64,000 nucleotides of DNA from Actinoallomurus liliacearum (lineage in GTDB: Bacteria; Actinomycetota; Actinomycetes; Streptosporangiales; Streptosporangiaceae). Of the stretch, positions 51,344 to 58,839 are shown one piece after another (the first letter of the stretch is position 1; each line of letters begins with the position of its first letter). The notes below the pieces were generated by a model. The model made no database searches, had not been told where the DNA came from, and worked only from the letters and a program-made list of their open reading frames with translations. Made by a program: the position numbers and the translations under genes. The DNA lies in NCBI RefSeq assembly GCF_039542035.1, contig NZ_BAABHJ010000005.1, positions 62,001 to 126,000 on the forward strand. The letters are read 5' to 3'.

Positions 51344-51363
51344 TATACCCACCCCCGGTAGGG
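51344..51363. promoter_or_regulatory. CsoR-like operator, site 1
   Basis: TATACCCACCCCCGGTAGGG resembles the ATACCCxxxxGGGTAT-type sequences bound by the Cu(I) sensor CsoR. Located 60 bp upstream of copZ. No csoR gene is in the window. Confidence 0.6.
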
Positions 51364-51381
51364 CATGTCGGTGACCATAGC

Positions 51382-51398
51382 ATACGGCAGGGGGGTAT
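51382..51398. promoter_or_regulatory. CsoR-like operator, site 2
   Basis: ATACGGCAGGGGGGTAT is symmetrical at its ends (ATAC/GTAT) and carries a G-run like known CsoR sites. It lies 37 bp from site 1. Confidence 0.6.
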
Positions 51399-51497
51399 AT
51401 GCCAGTGTCGCCGCTCACATGATCGTCATAGCGTTCACGGGCAACCCATCGCAACAAAACTCTCCTGCATGTTGCGTTAGATTCAGGCTTGTTGCAA

Positions 51498-51537
51498 CGA
51501 TTTCACGACAGTGAGCTGCGTAAATGTAGTGAAATCG
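51498..51537. promoter_or_regulatory. Inverted repeat ahead of the DUF4097 gene
   Basis: CGATTTCAC (51498-51506) and GTGAAATCG (51529-51537) flank 22 nt, and each is bordered by TTGCAA or GCAAC. The surrounding 51,420-51,600 stretch is markedly A+T-richer than its neighbours. It may be a regulator site or a hairpin. Confidence 0.45.
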
Positions 51538-51615
51538 CAACAGGTTGGTTGAAGAGATTCGGAAAGCAACGTAGCGTTTGCGGCGTTGGAAACGACGAAC
51601 CGCAGGGAGAGAACG

Positions 51616-52278
51616 ATGCAGAAGTTCGACACCGCCGCCCCGATCACCGCCGTCCTGGACATCCCCGCCGGACGCGTCCAGCTCATCGCCGCCGACCGCA
51701 CCGACACCAGGGTCGAGGTCCTGCCCGCCAACCCCTCCAAGGGTCGCGACGTGAAGGCCGCCGAGCAGACCACGGTCGACTACGCCGACGGCGTCCTGCG
51801 GATCCAGGCCTCGGCCAAGAACCAGTACTTCGGCCCGTCCGGGTCCGTCGAGGTGACCGTTCAGCTGCCCACCGGCTCCCGCGTCGAGGCCAAGACCGCC
51901 GCCTGCGAGTTGCGCGGCGTCGGCCGGCTCGGCGACGTCACCTTCGAAGGCGCCTACCGCCAGATCAAGATCGACGAGACCGCGAGCCTCCACCTCACCG
52001 CGACCGACGGCGACGTCGAGGTCGGCCGCCTCGGCGGCCCCGCACAGATCACCACCGCGCGGGGCGACATCGACATCGCCGAGGCCATGGGCGGCAAGGT
52101 CGTGCTGGCCACCCAGTCCGGTGACATCTCGGTCGGCGCCGCCGCCGGAGTCTCGGCCGCCCTGGACGCCGGCACCTCCTACGGCCGGATCACCAACGCC
52201 CTCAAGAACGACGGCGCCGCCGACCTGACCATCGAGGCGACCACCTCCCACGGCGACATCACCGCCCGCAGCCTGTGA
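51616..52278 (+). CDS. DUF4097 beta-strand repeat protein
   Basis: A 220-residue protein without signal peptide, composed of short repeating beta strands of the DUF4097/adhesin-like type (AAPITAVLDIPAGRVQLIAAD, LTATDGDVEVGRLGGPAQIT, ARGDIDIAEAMGGKVVLATQ, SGDISVGAAAG, TSYGRITNAL, TSHGDITARS). The fold is probably a beta-solenoid; function is unknown. ATG 51616 follows GGGAGAG. The gene precedes a broken serine hydrolase gene in the same direction. Confidence 0.8.
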   Translation: MQKFDTAAPITAVLDIPAGRVQLIAADRTDTRVEVLPANPSKGRDVKAAEQTTVDYADGVLRIQASAKNQYFGPSGSVEVTVQLPTGSRVEAKTAACELRGVGRLGDVTFEGAYRQIKIDETASLHLTATDGDVEVGRLGGPAQITTARGDIDIAEAMGGKVVLATQSGDISVGAAAGVSAALDAGTSYGRITNALKNDGAADLTIEATTSHGDITARSL

Positions 52279-52347
52279 CCTGACACCGACTCCCGCACCC
52301 TGGCGGATTCAAGGTTCGACCAGCGCCCACGAAACGAAGGAGCACCC

Positions 52348-53083
52348 ATGTCCACCTCGAACCCGGTCACCGGAACCGCCGGAGGGACCACCACGGACAG
52401 CGTGGCCGCGTCGAAGGCCGCTGCCGGGCAGGAACGCCCGGAGTTGCAGAAGGCCATCCAGGAGATCGTCGATTCCGGCCTCGTCGGGGTGCAGATGCGC
52501 GTGCACGATGAGCGGGGCGAGTGGGTCGGCAGCGCCGGGGCGCGCGAGCTGGGCGAGACCGCCGAGCCGCCGACCAACGGAGATCCCCGAGCCGCACGCC
52601 CACGCCTACTACCGGTACGAGGACGCCGGCCAGACCGAGACGGTCGACGTCACCCGCCAGAACCCCTCCTGGATCTCCAGCGGCGGCGACATGATCTCGA
52701 CCACCCAGGACCTCCACACGTTCATCTCCGCGCTGATGAGCGGCAGGCTCCTGCCGGCCCCGCTGCTGGCCGAGATGTGCACGCCGCACCCGACGCCCAT
52801 TCCGAACATGGGCTACGGCCTGGGAATCTTCGTACAGGACACGGGCTGCGGTGGCACCGTCATCACCCACAACGGCGGCGCCGCGGGCCACGCGGCGCTG
52901 ATGTACAGCACCCCCGACGGCAAGAAGACCCTGACCGCCGCGCTGAACTACGTGGACGACGCAGCGCTGTCCCTGGCGGCGGCGTTCCAGCAGGCGACGC
53001 AGAGGCTCGTCACCGAGGTGTTCTGCGACGGGCAGACCGGATCTGCCGACGAGGCGGCCGATCCGGCTCAGCCGACAGGCTGA
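52348..53083 (+). pseudogene. Serine hydrolase (beta-lactamase/DD-peptidase family) with internal deletion and frameshift
   Basis: The start (ATG 52348) encodes a normal N-terminus through GELGETAEPPTNG-like sequence near 52580; the frame then continues one base out of register with the C-terminal part (IPEPHAHAYYRYEDAGQTE, WISSGGDMISTTQDLHTFIS, GYGLGIFVQDTG, ITHNGGAAGHAALMYSTPDG). By comparison with class C beta-lactamase-like hydrolases, about 150 residues holding the SxxK nucleophile and YxN motif are missing. The remaining HNGG motif alone cannot catalyse. Clear pseudogene. Confidence 0.85.
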
Positions 53084-53139
53084 GCACCTCGGCCCCTTGA
53101 ACAGGAGTCCTTGCGGCCGTGCATCAGGGAGAACGCGAA

Positions 53140-53178
53140 CCGGGCCATGGCGAGCTCACTGAGCTCGCCATGGCCCGG
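53140..53178. repeat. 39-nt near-perfect palindrome
   Basis: Arms of 19 nt (53140-53158, beginning CCGGGCCATGGCGAGCTCA) are exact inverted copies around a single C. It may act as a terminator for the broken hydrolase gene or form a cruciform. Confidence 0.8.
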
Positions 53179-53303
53179 CCACATACGCGGACGCTCTCGC
53201 TACCCGGCGGTTGGGCACGCTCGGGGGCGGCGGGCCGGAGCGGGAAGACCTCGCCGAGGCGCCGACGGGCTCACAGCCCGAATCCGCACCTCCGTCGAAC
53301 AGA

Positions 53304-53340
53304 ATCGGCCCTCCGCACCATTGCGGTGCGGAGGGCCGAT
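53304..53340. terminator. Bidirectional hairpin terminator
   Basis: A perfect 16-bp stem (ATCGGCCCTCCGCACC and its complement) with a 5-nt loop, 18 bp beyond the stop of the NUDIX gene. Confidence 0.8.
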
Positions 53341-53357
53341 CGAGTGGGCGTTCGCCC

Positions 53358-54158
53358 TTACAGAAGCGAGCGCAGCATGTCGACGTGCGCGGCGAACACC
53401 TTGCCGCTGTGGACGCGGTCGAGGTACTCGACGAGCTCGTCGTAGCTGTCGGCGGGCACCCAGACGGCGTGCTTGGCGTCGTCCTGGCCCTTCACCGAGG
53501 GAAGCTGGTCGACATCCAGGTCCGCCACGCACGGCACGGTGACCATCCACGCCTCGTCAGATGCGCGGGGGTCGGGCACGTAGCGCGGCTTCATCTCGGT
53601 CCACGAGGCGCCGGGAAGCGTCAGCCCCGTCTCCTCGTTCAGTTCGCGTGCCGCGGCCTCGCGGTAGGCCTTGCGGTCGACCTCGCCGGGATCGACGAAG
53701 CCGCCGGGCACCGCCCAGCCATGGCCGTCGGCGCGTTCTACCATGAGGATCAGGCGGCGGCCGCCCATGAGGAAGCGGCGGACGTCCCTGAGGAAGCGGC
53801 GGACGTCCTTGCGGAAGCGGCAACCGCTCTTGAGGAAGCGGCGGACGTCCCTGAGGAAGCGGCGGCCGCCCTTGCGGAAGCGGCGACCGTCCTTGAGGAA
53901 CACGAACACCACCGCGTCGGCGGCCAACGCCTCCCCCCAGTGCCCGAGCTCGTTCCGGCCGTAGCGAATGTCGGTCTTAACCGGGGCGACGGGTCGCCCG
54001 TTTTCCACGTCGAACGGGATCGCGGCGCGGGCCTGGCGCTCCGCCCAGTCGATCGTGGTCGGGTCCATGGTCGGGTCGGCCCAGTCCGCGCCGTCTTCGA
54101 TGCCTTTGAGGACGCTCTCGTGGGTGTATCCCGGGAGAGTCTGGCCAAGAAGAGTCAT
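53358..54158 (-). CDS. NUDIX hydrolase with tandem heptapeptide insertion
   Basis: A 266-residue protein. Residues about 80-250 form a NUDIX domain with the box GGFVDPGEVDRKAYREAAAR then ELNEETGL, which binds metal and hydrolyses nucleoside-diphosphate compounds (ADP-ribose-like). Upstream of the box, where relatives read FLKDGRRLILMVERADG, six extra 7-residue units rich in RRFLRDV are inserted (53769-53894). ATG 54156-54158 follows AGGAG with 7-nt spacing; an upstream ATG at 54233 lacks a site. The insertion lengthens a strand-turn and may disturb or alter folding. Confidence 0.85.
   Translation of the reverse strand: MTLLGQTLPGYTHESVLKGIEDGADWADPTMDPTTIDWAERQARAAIPFDVENGRPVAPVKTDIRYGRNELGHWGEALAADAVVFVFLKDGRRFRKGGRRFLRDVRRFLKSGCRFRKDVRRFLRDVRRFLMGGRRLILMVERADGHGWAVPGGFVDPGEVDRKAYREAAARELNEETGLTLPGASWTEMKPRYVPDPRASDEAWMVTVPCVADLDVDQLPSVKGQDDAKHAVWVPADSYDELVEYLDRVHSGKVFAAHVDMLRSLL
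53769..53894. repeat. 21-bp in-frame minisatellite, six units
   Basis: Six consecutive 21-bp units (plus strand GAGGAAGCGGCGGACGTCCC followed by T or variants) begin at 53769, 53790, 53811, 53832, 53853 and 53874. Units 1, 2 and 4 are almost identical; units 3 and 6 share GCGGAAGCGGC. A partial unit flanks the array at 53748-53768. The period keeps the NUDIX frame. Confidence 0.9.
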
Positions 54159-54360
54159 GATCGTCTCCTGGTAGTTGTCGGCGGGCAGCCGACGTTCGGT
54201 GTCTCTCGGTTTCGTCTTGCCTCTGCCGCTCATGTGCGACTACTGGGACGGTCCAGCCGACGCCGGTCTCCGCAACCCACAACCCGGCGCGCGGCCGAAC
54301 CCCTTCGCACCGGAGCATTGACCTGGGGTGTTGTGCATCGTTCGATTGAGAACGCCCTCA

Positions 54361-54495
54361 CCCCAACGGCCTCCAGATCGCCCTGACGGCTACGTCGCCT
54401 GGGCGTCTCCCGACAACGGGTCGGCCGATTCCGCCGGCCTGTCCGACGCGCTCACCGACTGGTTCGGCCCGCAGGTCGCATCCGTCGGCGCGTAA
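54361..54495 (+). pseudogene. C-terminal stub of an FAD-dependent monooxygenase
   Basis: The plus-strand frame reads RPDGYVAWASPDNGSADSAG, LSDALTDWFGPQVASVGA and TAA. RPDGYVAW followed by a LxxALxxWFG end is the usual C-terminus of aromatic-ring hydroxylases of the PHBH/rifampicin-monooxygenase type. No start or flavin domain precedes it in the window, so only the tail remains. Confidence 0.7.
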
Positions 54496-54550
54496 CCCGA
54501 CGGCCACGTCCTTGACCCGTCCGGTAGGGCGACTGTGTGACGCACGTCAC

Positions 54551-54577
54551 CGTCACAGGGGTGGGGCCGCCGGCATC
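54551..54577 (+). promoter_or_regulatory. Candidate ECF41-type promoter for the AhpD-like pair
   Basis: CGTCACA (54551-54557), exactly 16 nt, then CATC (54574-54577). The ECF41 consensus is TGTCACA, 16 nt, CGTC, giving one mismatch in each element. It lies 36 nt upstream of the first AhpD-like gene. Carboxymuconolactone-decarboxylase-like genes are classic ECF41 targets. Confidence 0.45.
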
Positions 54578-54613
54578 TCTTGTTCGACCGGATGCAACAG
54601 CAAGGAGCGCACG

Positions 54614-55096
54614 ATGACTGCTCGTTTGAACCTCTTCGGCAACCCGGCCGCGACCGCGGCCAAGGCCGCGCAGCACTTCGGCCTGGCGAGCAAGACGATC
54701 CTTCAGGAGTCGACGCTGCCCGCCGCGACCCAGAGGCTGGTGGTGCTGCGCGCCAGCCAGATCAACGGTGATGCTTACGCCACGGACGTGTGGACCAAGA
54801 ACGCCGCGCACGCCGGAGAAGACGCGACCCGCGTCAACCTGGTCGCGGCCTGGCGCGAGACCACCGTGTTCACCGACGCCGAGCGCGCCGCCCTCGAACT
54901 CGTCGAGCAGGGCACCCGCATCGCCGACGCGGCCGGCGGCGTCACCGACGAGGCCTGGGCGAACGCCACCAAGCACTATGACGAAGACCAGCTCTCGGAT
55001 CTCGTGATGATGATCGCCCTCATGAACGCCACCAACCGCATGAGCGTCATCGTCCGCCAGCCCGGCGGCGGCTACCAGCCCGGCAACCTCGGCTGA
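54614..55096 (+). CDS. Carboxymuconolactone decarboxylase/AhpD-like protein lacking the catalytic cysteines
   Basis: A 160-residue all-helical CMD-domain protein, a close paralogue of the next gene. At the active-site helix, relatives read RASQINGC-GFC-VDYH, with two Cys and a His. Here the segment is RASQINGDAYATDVWTK, so both cysteines (to Asp and Ala) and the His (to Trp) are lost. The rest (EDATRVNLVAAWRETTVFTDAERAAL, MNATNRMSVIVRQPGG) is conserved, so the gene is under some constraint. ATG 54614 follows AAGGAG. It may have a structural or binding role, perhaps with its paralogue. Confidence 0.85.
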   Translation: MTARLNLFGNPAATAAKAAQHFGLASKTILQESTLPAATQRLVVLRASQINGDAYATDVWTKNAAHAGEDATRVNLVAAWRETTVFTDAERAALELVEQGTRIADAAGGVTDEAWANATKHYDEDQLSDLVMMIALMNATNRMSVIVRQPGGGYQPGNLG

Positions 55097-55180
55097 CCAC
55101 GAGCAGCCGGCCTGGCCGCTTCGTAATACGCCGCGCGAACCATCCGCGCGGTGCCCACCCCCGACAGTGAGGACCACGTC

Positions 55181-55666
55181 ATGGAACCCCGTTTCGACCT
55201 GATGACCAACCAGCTCGGCGCGAAAATCGCCAAGCGGATCTACAACGTCGCCCTGGCGATCGTCCAGTCGCCGCTGCCCGAGGCCACCCAGAACCTGGTG
55301 ATGCTGCGCGCCAGCCAGATCAACGGCTGCGGCTTCTGCGTCGACTACCACACCAAGGACGCCACCGCCGCCGGGGAGGACTCGACCCGGCTGAACCTGG
55401 TCGCCGCCTGGCGCGAGTCGACGGTGTTCACCGAGGCCGAGCGCGCGGCGCTGGCGCTCACCGAGGAGGGCACCCGGATCGCCGACGCCCACCCCGGCGT
55501 GTCGGACGAGACCTGGGCGAAGGTGCGCGAGCACTACGACGACGATCAGATCGCCGCCCTGGTCTCCCTGATCGCCGTGATCAACGCCAACAACCGGCTC
55601 AACGTGATCGTGCGCAACCCCGGCGGCTCCTACCAGCCCGGTCAGTTCGCCGGAATGGCCAACTGA
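55181..55666 (+). CDS. Carboxymuconolactone decarboxylase/AhpD-like protein
   Basis: A 161-residue CMD/AhpD-like protein with an intact redox motif: INGCGFCVDYHTKDA (Cys pair in CGFC with His three residues on), as in alkylhydroperoxidase-type proteins. It probably reduces peroxides or participates in thiol redox chemistry; exact partner unknown. ATG 55181 follows GAGGA. It is 84 bp downstream of its cysteine-less paralogue and likely co-transcribed from 54551. Confidence 0.88.
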   Translation: MEPRFDLMTNQLGAKIAKRIYNVALAIVQSPLPEATQNLVMLRASQINGCGFCVDYHTKDATAAGEDSTRLNLVAAWRESTVFTEAERAALALTEEGTRIADAHPGVSDETWAKVREHYDDDQIAALVSLIAVINANNRLNVIVRNPGGSYQPGQFAGMAN

Positions 55667-55682
55667 CCGGCAGGTCGATCGC

Positions 55683-55716
55683 GGCCCGGCCCAGGATCAC
55701 CCGATCCGGCCGGGCC
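55683..55716 (+). terminator. Hairpin after the AhpD-like pair
   Basis: GGCCCGGCC (55683-55691) and GGCCGGGCC (55708-55716) pair, with an inner GGATC/GATCC extension separated by a 2-nt bulge. Confidence 0.7.
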
Positions 55717-55758
55717 CGCACACCTCACGCAGCGACGTCCACGAGAATCCGGAAGCGG

Positions 55759-55835
55759 TTATTCGCTCGACTCGCCCGCAGATGAGGTCGTGCGTACCTC
55801 GACGCAGTTTCCGCCGCCCGTACCCCCTCCTCCGG
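55759..55835 (-). pseudogene. Possible DUF397 remnant
   Basis: The minus-strand frame ends SGGGGTGGGNCVEVRTTSSA and a stop at 55759. The GGNCVEVR block is the core of DUF397, but the preceding WRKSS motif and the usual tail are absent. Low-complexity glycine makes chance similarity possible. Confidence 0.35.
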
Positions 55836-55943
55836 AGGGTCTGGGACTCAGGAGGTGTGGAACGACGGCAAGAAGGAGACGCGTCCCCGCCCTGGGTGTC
55901 GCGGAACCGGTAAGGCGTGACGCGGCCGTCGGCTGTGGAGGTG

Positions 55944-57464
55944 TCAGCTGAGGAGGCGGACGAGTCCGCCGGCCCAGGTGTTGAGGAAGCCGACGGTGCT
56001 GTGGACGGCCCAGTGCTGGGTCAGGTACCCCACCGTCTCGACCAATGCGATCCACACGGCGACGATGAAGAGAGTCGAGCCCGTGGCGATGCCCCACGAC
56101 TCGAGGTCCTCCTTGAGAACGCTTCCTCCGATGTTGGCGCCGAGCGCGCCGAAGGCCGCGCCGCCGAGGACGGCTCCCGCGAAGAAGTCTCCGGCGAGCG
56201 CTCCCACGAGCAATCCGACCGGAAGACCGACCACGAGCACGATCGCCTCGGTGAACAGCGGGAGCGCGACCACTCCCGCGCAGCGGGTGACCCTCATTCC
56301 GGCGACGGCCACGATGGCCGCGACGCCCAGGGGGAGCAGGAATGCTCCGGTGAGGTAGGACCCGTCCGCGGCGGGATGGGCGGTGCCCATCCCCAGGGTC
56401 AACGGCAGGAGGAACGCCAGCAGACCCAGCGCCGAGCGGACCATGAAAGGCCACCACCGCCGTGGCTCAGGGGCGTCCGCCGGTCCGACCTGCCCCGTCA
56501 CTGCCACGCGATCCTCGCGGGTGTCGGCGGGAAGCTCCGACGAGGTGGCCGATACGCCGGCCGTGCCCTGCCGGGATGGACCGACGTCCGTCGCCTCGCC
56601 GGGGCCGGCCTCGGTCGCGGGGTGCTGGGCCGGGACCGGCGTTCGCATGGCGTGGAGGCGATCCAGGGCCTCCTCCGCCGAGGGGCGGTCGGCCGCGGCG
56701 GGCGCCAGGAGGTCTTCGATGAGCTCGGCCAGCGTCCCCGAAGCCGGTTCGAACAGCGGGCGTTCATAGAGCGTGGCGTGGACCGTCGCACCCGGATTGT
56801 CGCGGCGGAACGGCGCGCGTCCCTTGAGCGCGAAGTAGAGGGTGGCGGCCAGGCAGAACAGGTCCGACGCCTCGACCGGAGGCTGCCCGCGCAGGCGTTC
56901 CGGATCGAGGTAGCCGGGGGTTCCGATCAGCGCGCCGCTCTGGGTGAGGGTCGTGTCGTCCGCGTGCACGGCGATGCCGAAGTCGACCAGCGTCGCGTCG
57001 CCGGCCGCGTCGATCAGGATGTTGCCCGGCTTGAGATCCCGGTGCAGTACGCCGTGGTCGTGCACGAACCGGAGCGCCGTCACCAGTTGCCCGGCGAGCG
57101 CGGCGGTGCGCTCCTCGGTGAGCGGGCCGTCCCGGTAGACGGTCTCCTTGAGCGAGCGTCCCTCGATGAGGTCCATCACCAGCCAGGGGAGGCCATCGAC
57201 GGTGATCAGGTCGCGCACGGACACGATGCCCGGATGCGGGGGCAGCCGGGCGAGCGTACGGCCCTCCCGGCGGGCGCGCGCCGACAGCTCCTCGGGGATC
57301 TCGGCGGCGTCGGTCGCGGGCAGAACGAGCTGCTTCAGCGCGACGTCGATCTCCAGGTGCCGATGGTGGGCACGCCAGACCCTGCCCATGCCGCCGGAGC
57401 CGAGCTGTTCCTTGAGGACGAATCGGCCGTCGATGACATCTCCGGCGCGATAGTCGCCTCCCAC
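55944..57464 (-). CDS. Ser/Thr protein kinase with multi-helix membrane C-terminus
   Basis: A 506-residue Hanks-type kinase. P-loop GSGGMG, Lys44, HRDLKPGN with Asp143, DFG at 161-163 and the TPGYLDPERL activation segment are all intact (domain about residues 12-270). A 70-residue Pro/Glu-rich linker leads to four or five membrane helices (SALGLLAFLLPLTLGM and onward) without an extracellular sensor domain, unlike the propeller kinases at 23114. It may respond to membrane state. GTG 57462-57464 is used. Independent transcription unit. Confidence 0.9.
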   Translation of the reverse strand: MGGDYRAGDVIDGRFVLKEQLGSGGMGRVWRAHHRHLEIDVALKQLVLPATDAAEIPEELSARARREGRTLARLPPHPGIVSVRDLITVDGLPWLVMDLIEGRSLKETVYRDGPLTEERTAALAGQLVTALRFVHDHGVLHRDLKPGNILIDAAGDATLVDFGIAVHADDTTLTQSGALIGTPGYLDPERLRGQPPVEASDLFCLAATLYFALKGRAPFRRDNPGATVHATLYERPLFEPASGTLAELIEDLLAPAAADRPSAEEALDRLHAMRTPVPAQHPATEAGPGEATDVGPSRQGTAGVSATSSELPADTREDRVAVTGQVGPADAPEPRRWWPFMVRSALGLLAFLLPLTLGMGTAHPAADGSYLTGAFLLPLGVAAIVAVAGMRVTRCAGVVALPLFTEAIVLVVGLPVGLLVGALAGDFFAGAVLGGAAFGALGANIGGSVLKEDLESWGIATGSTLFIVAVWIALVETVGYLTQHWAVHSTVGFLNTWAGGLVRLLS

Positions 57465-57574
57465 CCCGTGCTCCCCTTCCCCGCCGCATCGGCCTCCGCT
57501 CCGCCGGAGTGCGCTACCGACCTTGCATCAGTGCGGTACCGCGCGCAAGGCCGTTGGTCGCAGCGAGTGGATCG

Positions 57575-58654
57575 TCATCGTTCCGCGACCTGTTCGGGCT
57601 CCGGTCGTTTCCCGGAGGGCACCGCCGCGACGAGCAGGAGGGGGACGGCGGCGAGGGCGAAGAGCGGGCCGGGGCCCGCCCAGGCGGAGCCGAGCGCGTA
57701 GGCGGAGTAGGTCAGCACCGCGACGACCTCCGATCCGAAGCCGGCCAGCGAGGTGACGGTCGCCCGGGACTCGTCGCCGATCTGGTCCTGCAGCCGCGCG
57801 TCGGTGTTGCTCATCGCCCACTCGAAGGCGCAGAAGGCGACGGCGACGGGCGCCATCCCCGCCGCCCGGCCGCTCGCCGCGCCGAGGGCGAGGCATCCGG
57901 CGCCGAGGGCGAGGATCGGGGCGGGCCATCGCGTGCCGCGTCCGGCGAGCCAGCCGCCCGCCGTCATCCCGGTCGTGACCAGCAGGACGAGTAGCGGCGC
58001 GACGGACGCGGGAGCGCCGGTCGACCGGGCGAGGAGGGGGACGTACTCGTCGAGGGCGCCGGCGACGCCCATCAGCACCGAGACGATGAGCAGCGACCGG
58101 CGGACCGACGGCGCGCGGCGGACCTCGGCGAGGCCGTCCCGCACCACCTGCCGGTACGCCGGACCTCGCTCGGCGCGGCCCCGCGAGTCGGGCAGCGTGC
58201 GGGCGGCCGCCGCGCAGAGCAGGCAGGCGGCCACGCTCGCGACGCCCACGGCGGGGTATCCGCCGACGGCCAGGACCGGTCCGGCCAGACCGGTCGCGGC
58301 CGACACCGCCAGCATGCCCATGGCGTGCGTCCGGCCGATGACGCGTGGATAGGCGTCCGACGCGCCGGACCGCGTCAGCTCCTCGTACACCAGGGCCTGC
58401 AGGGTGCCCGAGCGCAGTGCGCCGCCCGCGCCCCAGAGCACGAAGCCGAGCGCGAACGCGAGGTATGACGGGACGAACGTCCAGAGCGCGAAGCCCGTGC
58501 CGGTGAGGATCGGCGCGATCGTGAGCAGCGACCTGCGGGAGAAGAGGTCCGCCCATACCCCCGTGGGGATCTCCAGCACGAAGGAGGTCACCGACCAGAT
58601 GACGAACAGCGACGAGATCGCGGCGGCGGACATCCCGGCCTTCGCGAACAGCAC
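57575..58654 (-). CDS. MFS transporter with uncertain N-terminus
   Basis: A 359-residue frame from GTG 58654 encodes MFS helices 2-12 (motif A region PTGVWADLFSRRSLL). Helix 1 (RLYAYAFLEDFVLLYPVYAV) is encoded in the same frame upstream to about 58720, but no ATG, GTG or TTG precedes it before an in-frame TGA at 58739-58741. A nearby ATG (58755 on the minus strand) opens another frame and stops after five codons. Either a CTG-type start or a small frameshift has damaged this gene. Confidence 0.7.
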   Translation of the reverse strand: MLFAKAGMSAAAISSLFVIWSVTSFVLEIPTGVWADLFSRRSLLTIAPILTGTGFALWTFVPSYLAFALGFVLWGAGGALRSGTLQALVYEELTRSGASDAYPRVIGRTHAMGMLAVSAATGLAGPVLAVGGYPAVGVASVAACLLCAAAARTLPDSRGRAERGPAYRQVVRDGLAEVRRAPSVRRSLLIVSVLMGVAGALDEYVPLLARSTGAPASVAPLLVLLVTTGMTAGGWLAGRGTRWPAPILALGAGCLALGAASGRAAGMAPVAVAFCAFEWAMSNTDARLQDQIGDESRATVTSLAGFGSEVVAVLTYSAYALGSAWAGPGPLFALAAVPLLLVAAVPSGKRPEPEQVAER

Positions 58655-58839
58655 GGCGTAGACCGGGTACAGCAGGACGAAGTCCTCAAGGAACGCGTAG
58701 GCGTACAGCCTGCGCGCGAGTCTCGACTCAGTTGAAGATCAATGTCGTCGTCTCATGGCGGCAGCGTACGACGGCGGCATCCCGCAGGAGAAGCTCTTTT
58801 CCGCAGGGATCGACTCTTCTGTCGGCGGGGCGGGCCAGA

